A stretch of 64,000 bases of DNA from Shewanella sp. Arc9-LZ. Lineage in GTDB: Bacteria; Pseudomonadota; Gammaproteobacteria; Enterobacterales; Shewanellaceae. A model generated the notes under the pieces. The model saw only the letters and a program-made list of their open reading frames with translations. It ran no database searches and had not been told where the DNA came from. Numbering within the stretch: the stretch's first letter is position 1; each line of letters opens with the position of its first letter. Made by a program: the position numbers and the translations under genes. The DNA is taken from positions 3,472,001 through 3,536,000 of the forward strand of contig NZ_CP048031.1 of the NCBI RefSeq assembly GCF_010092445.1, in the 5' to 3' direction. This document shows, one piece after another, positions 63,895 to 64,000 of the stretch.

Positions 63895-64000
63895 CTATTT
63901 TTTTACCGCATCACCAGAGCCACTACCAGTGACTGTCATTATAATGTACTTGAAGTAATCCTTAACTGTTAAACTATCAATCATCTGTTTATCAATTTTG
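63895..64000 (-). CDS. C-terminal fragment, probable polysaccharide sugar transferase
   Basis: The minus strand has an open frame entering from the right edge and ending TAG at 63895. It reads KIDKQMIDSLTVKDYFKYII then MTVTGSGSGDAVKK. The pattern of a membrane-proximal helix followed by T-x-x-G-x-G-x-GDA-KK is what I recall from the ends of bacterial undecaprenyl-phosphate sugar transferases (PglC/WcaJ type), and it would fit upstream of ugd. Only 34 residues are visible, so the call is tentative. Confidence 0.45.
   Translation of the reverse strand, partial: KIDKQMIDSLTVKDYFKYIIMTVTGSGSGDAVKK

Overview
The window looks like chromosomal DNA of a marine gammaproteobacterium, most probably a Shewanella. 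The evidence is the Na+-type flagellar stator gene pomA next to xseB-ispA-dxs, grpE divergent from nadK, the lactate permease plus FAD/Fe-S D-lactate dehydrogenase pair beside nadK, the abundance of PAS/GGDEF/EAL and hybrid-kinase signalling proteins, and a moderately AT-rich base composition. I ran no database search; family names come from motifs I can read in the translations. I saw no tRNA, rRNA, CRISPR array, insertion sequence or prophage.

Layout: 1-5.5 kb is conserved housekeeping (pomA fragment, xseB-ispA-dxs isoprenoid operon, grpE with a heat-shock promoter, nadK). 5.9-10.4 kb is lactate uptake and oxidation (lldP, dld-II). 10.7-16.3 kb holds a COG0523 GTPase and a DEAD-box helicase in one operon and a large PAS-GGDEF-EAL protein. 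16.7-24.8 kb is central and stress metabolism: iron alcohol dehydrogenase, a small orphan gene, a hot-dog thioesterase, an exported thiol peroxidase with threonine aldolase, pyruvate oxidase, and MscS with an OmpA-like protein. 25.3-34.4 kb has a POT peptide transporter, an RssB-like response regulator with MlaA, an orphan FliK-like/FhlB pair and a DUF3187 outer-membrane protein. 34.8-40.7 kb is a CHASE hybrid kinase with a diguanylate-cyclase response regulator.

41.5-56 kb is accessory in character. It contains a peroxiredoxin-like/royal-jelly-protein operon controlled by a divergent TetR with two near-identical operators, a second TetR divergent from a dioxygenase/DapA-like pair, a secreted S9 peptidase, a ZntR/CadR-like MerR regulator divergent from a His/Glu-rich TonB receptor, a beta-CASP hydrolase and a free-standing four-helix-bundle (S23-like) gene. 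56.8-64 kb is a leftward polysaccharide-precursor operon: sugar transferase fragment, ugd, UDP-glucuronate epimerase, WbpM-like dehydratase, galU, glmM.

The most unusual content is not coding. Two families of intergenic repeats recur. One is made of short hairpin modules bounded by the tetranucleotide CTAG (26.9, 34.4, 53.6, 58.2 kb), including a 13.5-copy array of a 37-bp unit. The other is built of 10-bp and 26-bp units of the type GCGRTAACAA (40.8-41.5, 53.4, 55.4, 56.1-56.8 kb). At several genes (glmM, the royal-jelly-like gene, the beta-CASP gene) the repeat runs into the stop codon or the last codons, and next to stop codons it reads in the sense direction of that gene. The families are intermixed at 34.5 and 53.5 kb. 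No transposase that could explain them is in the window.
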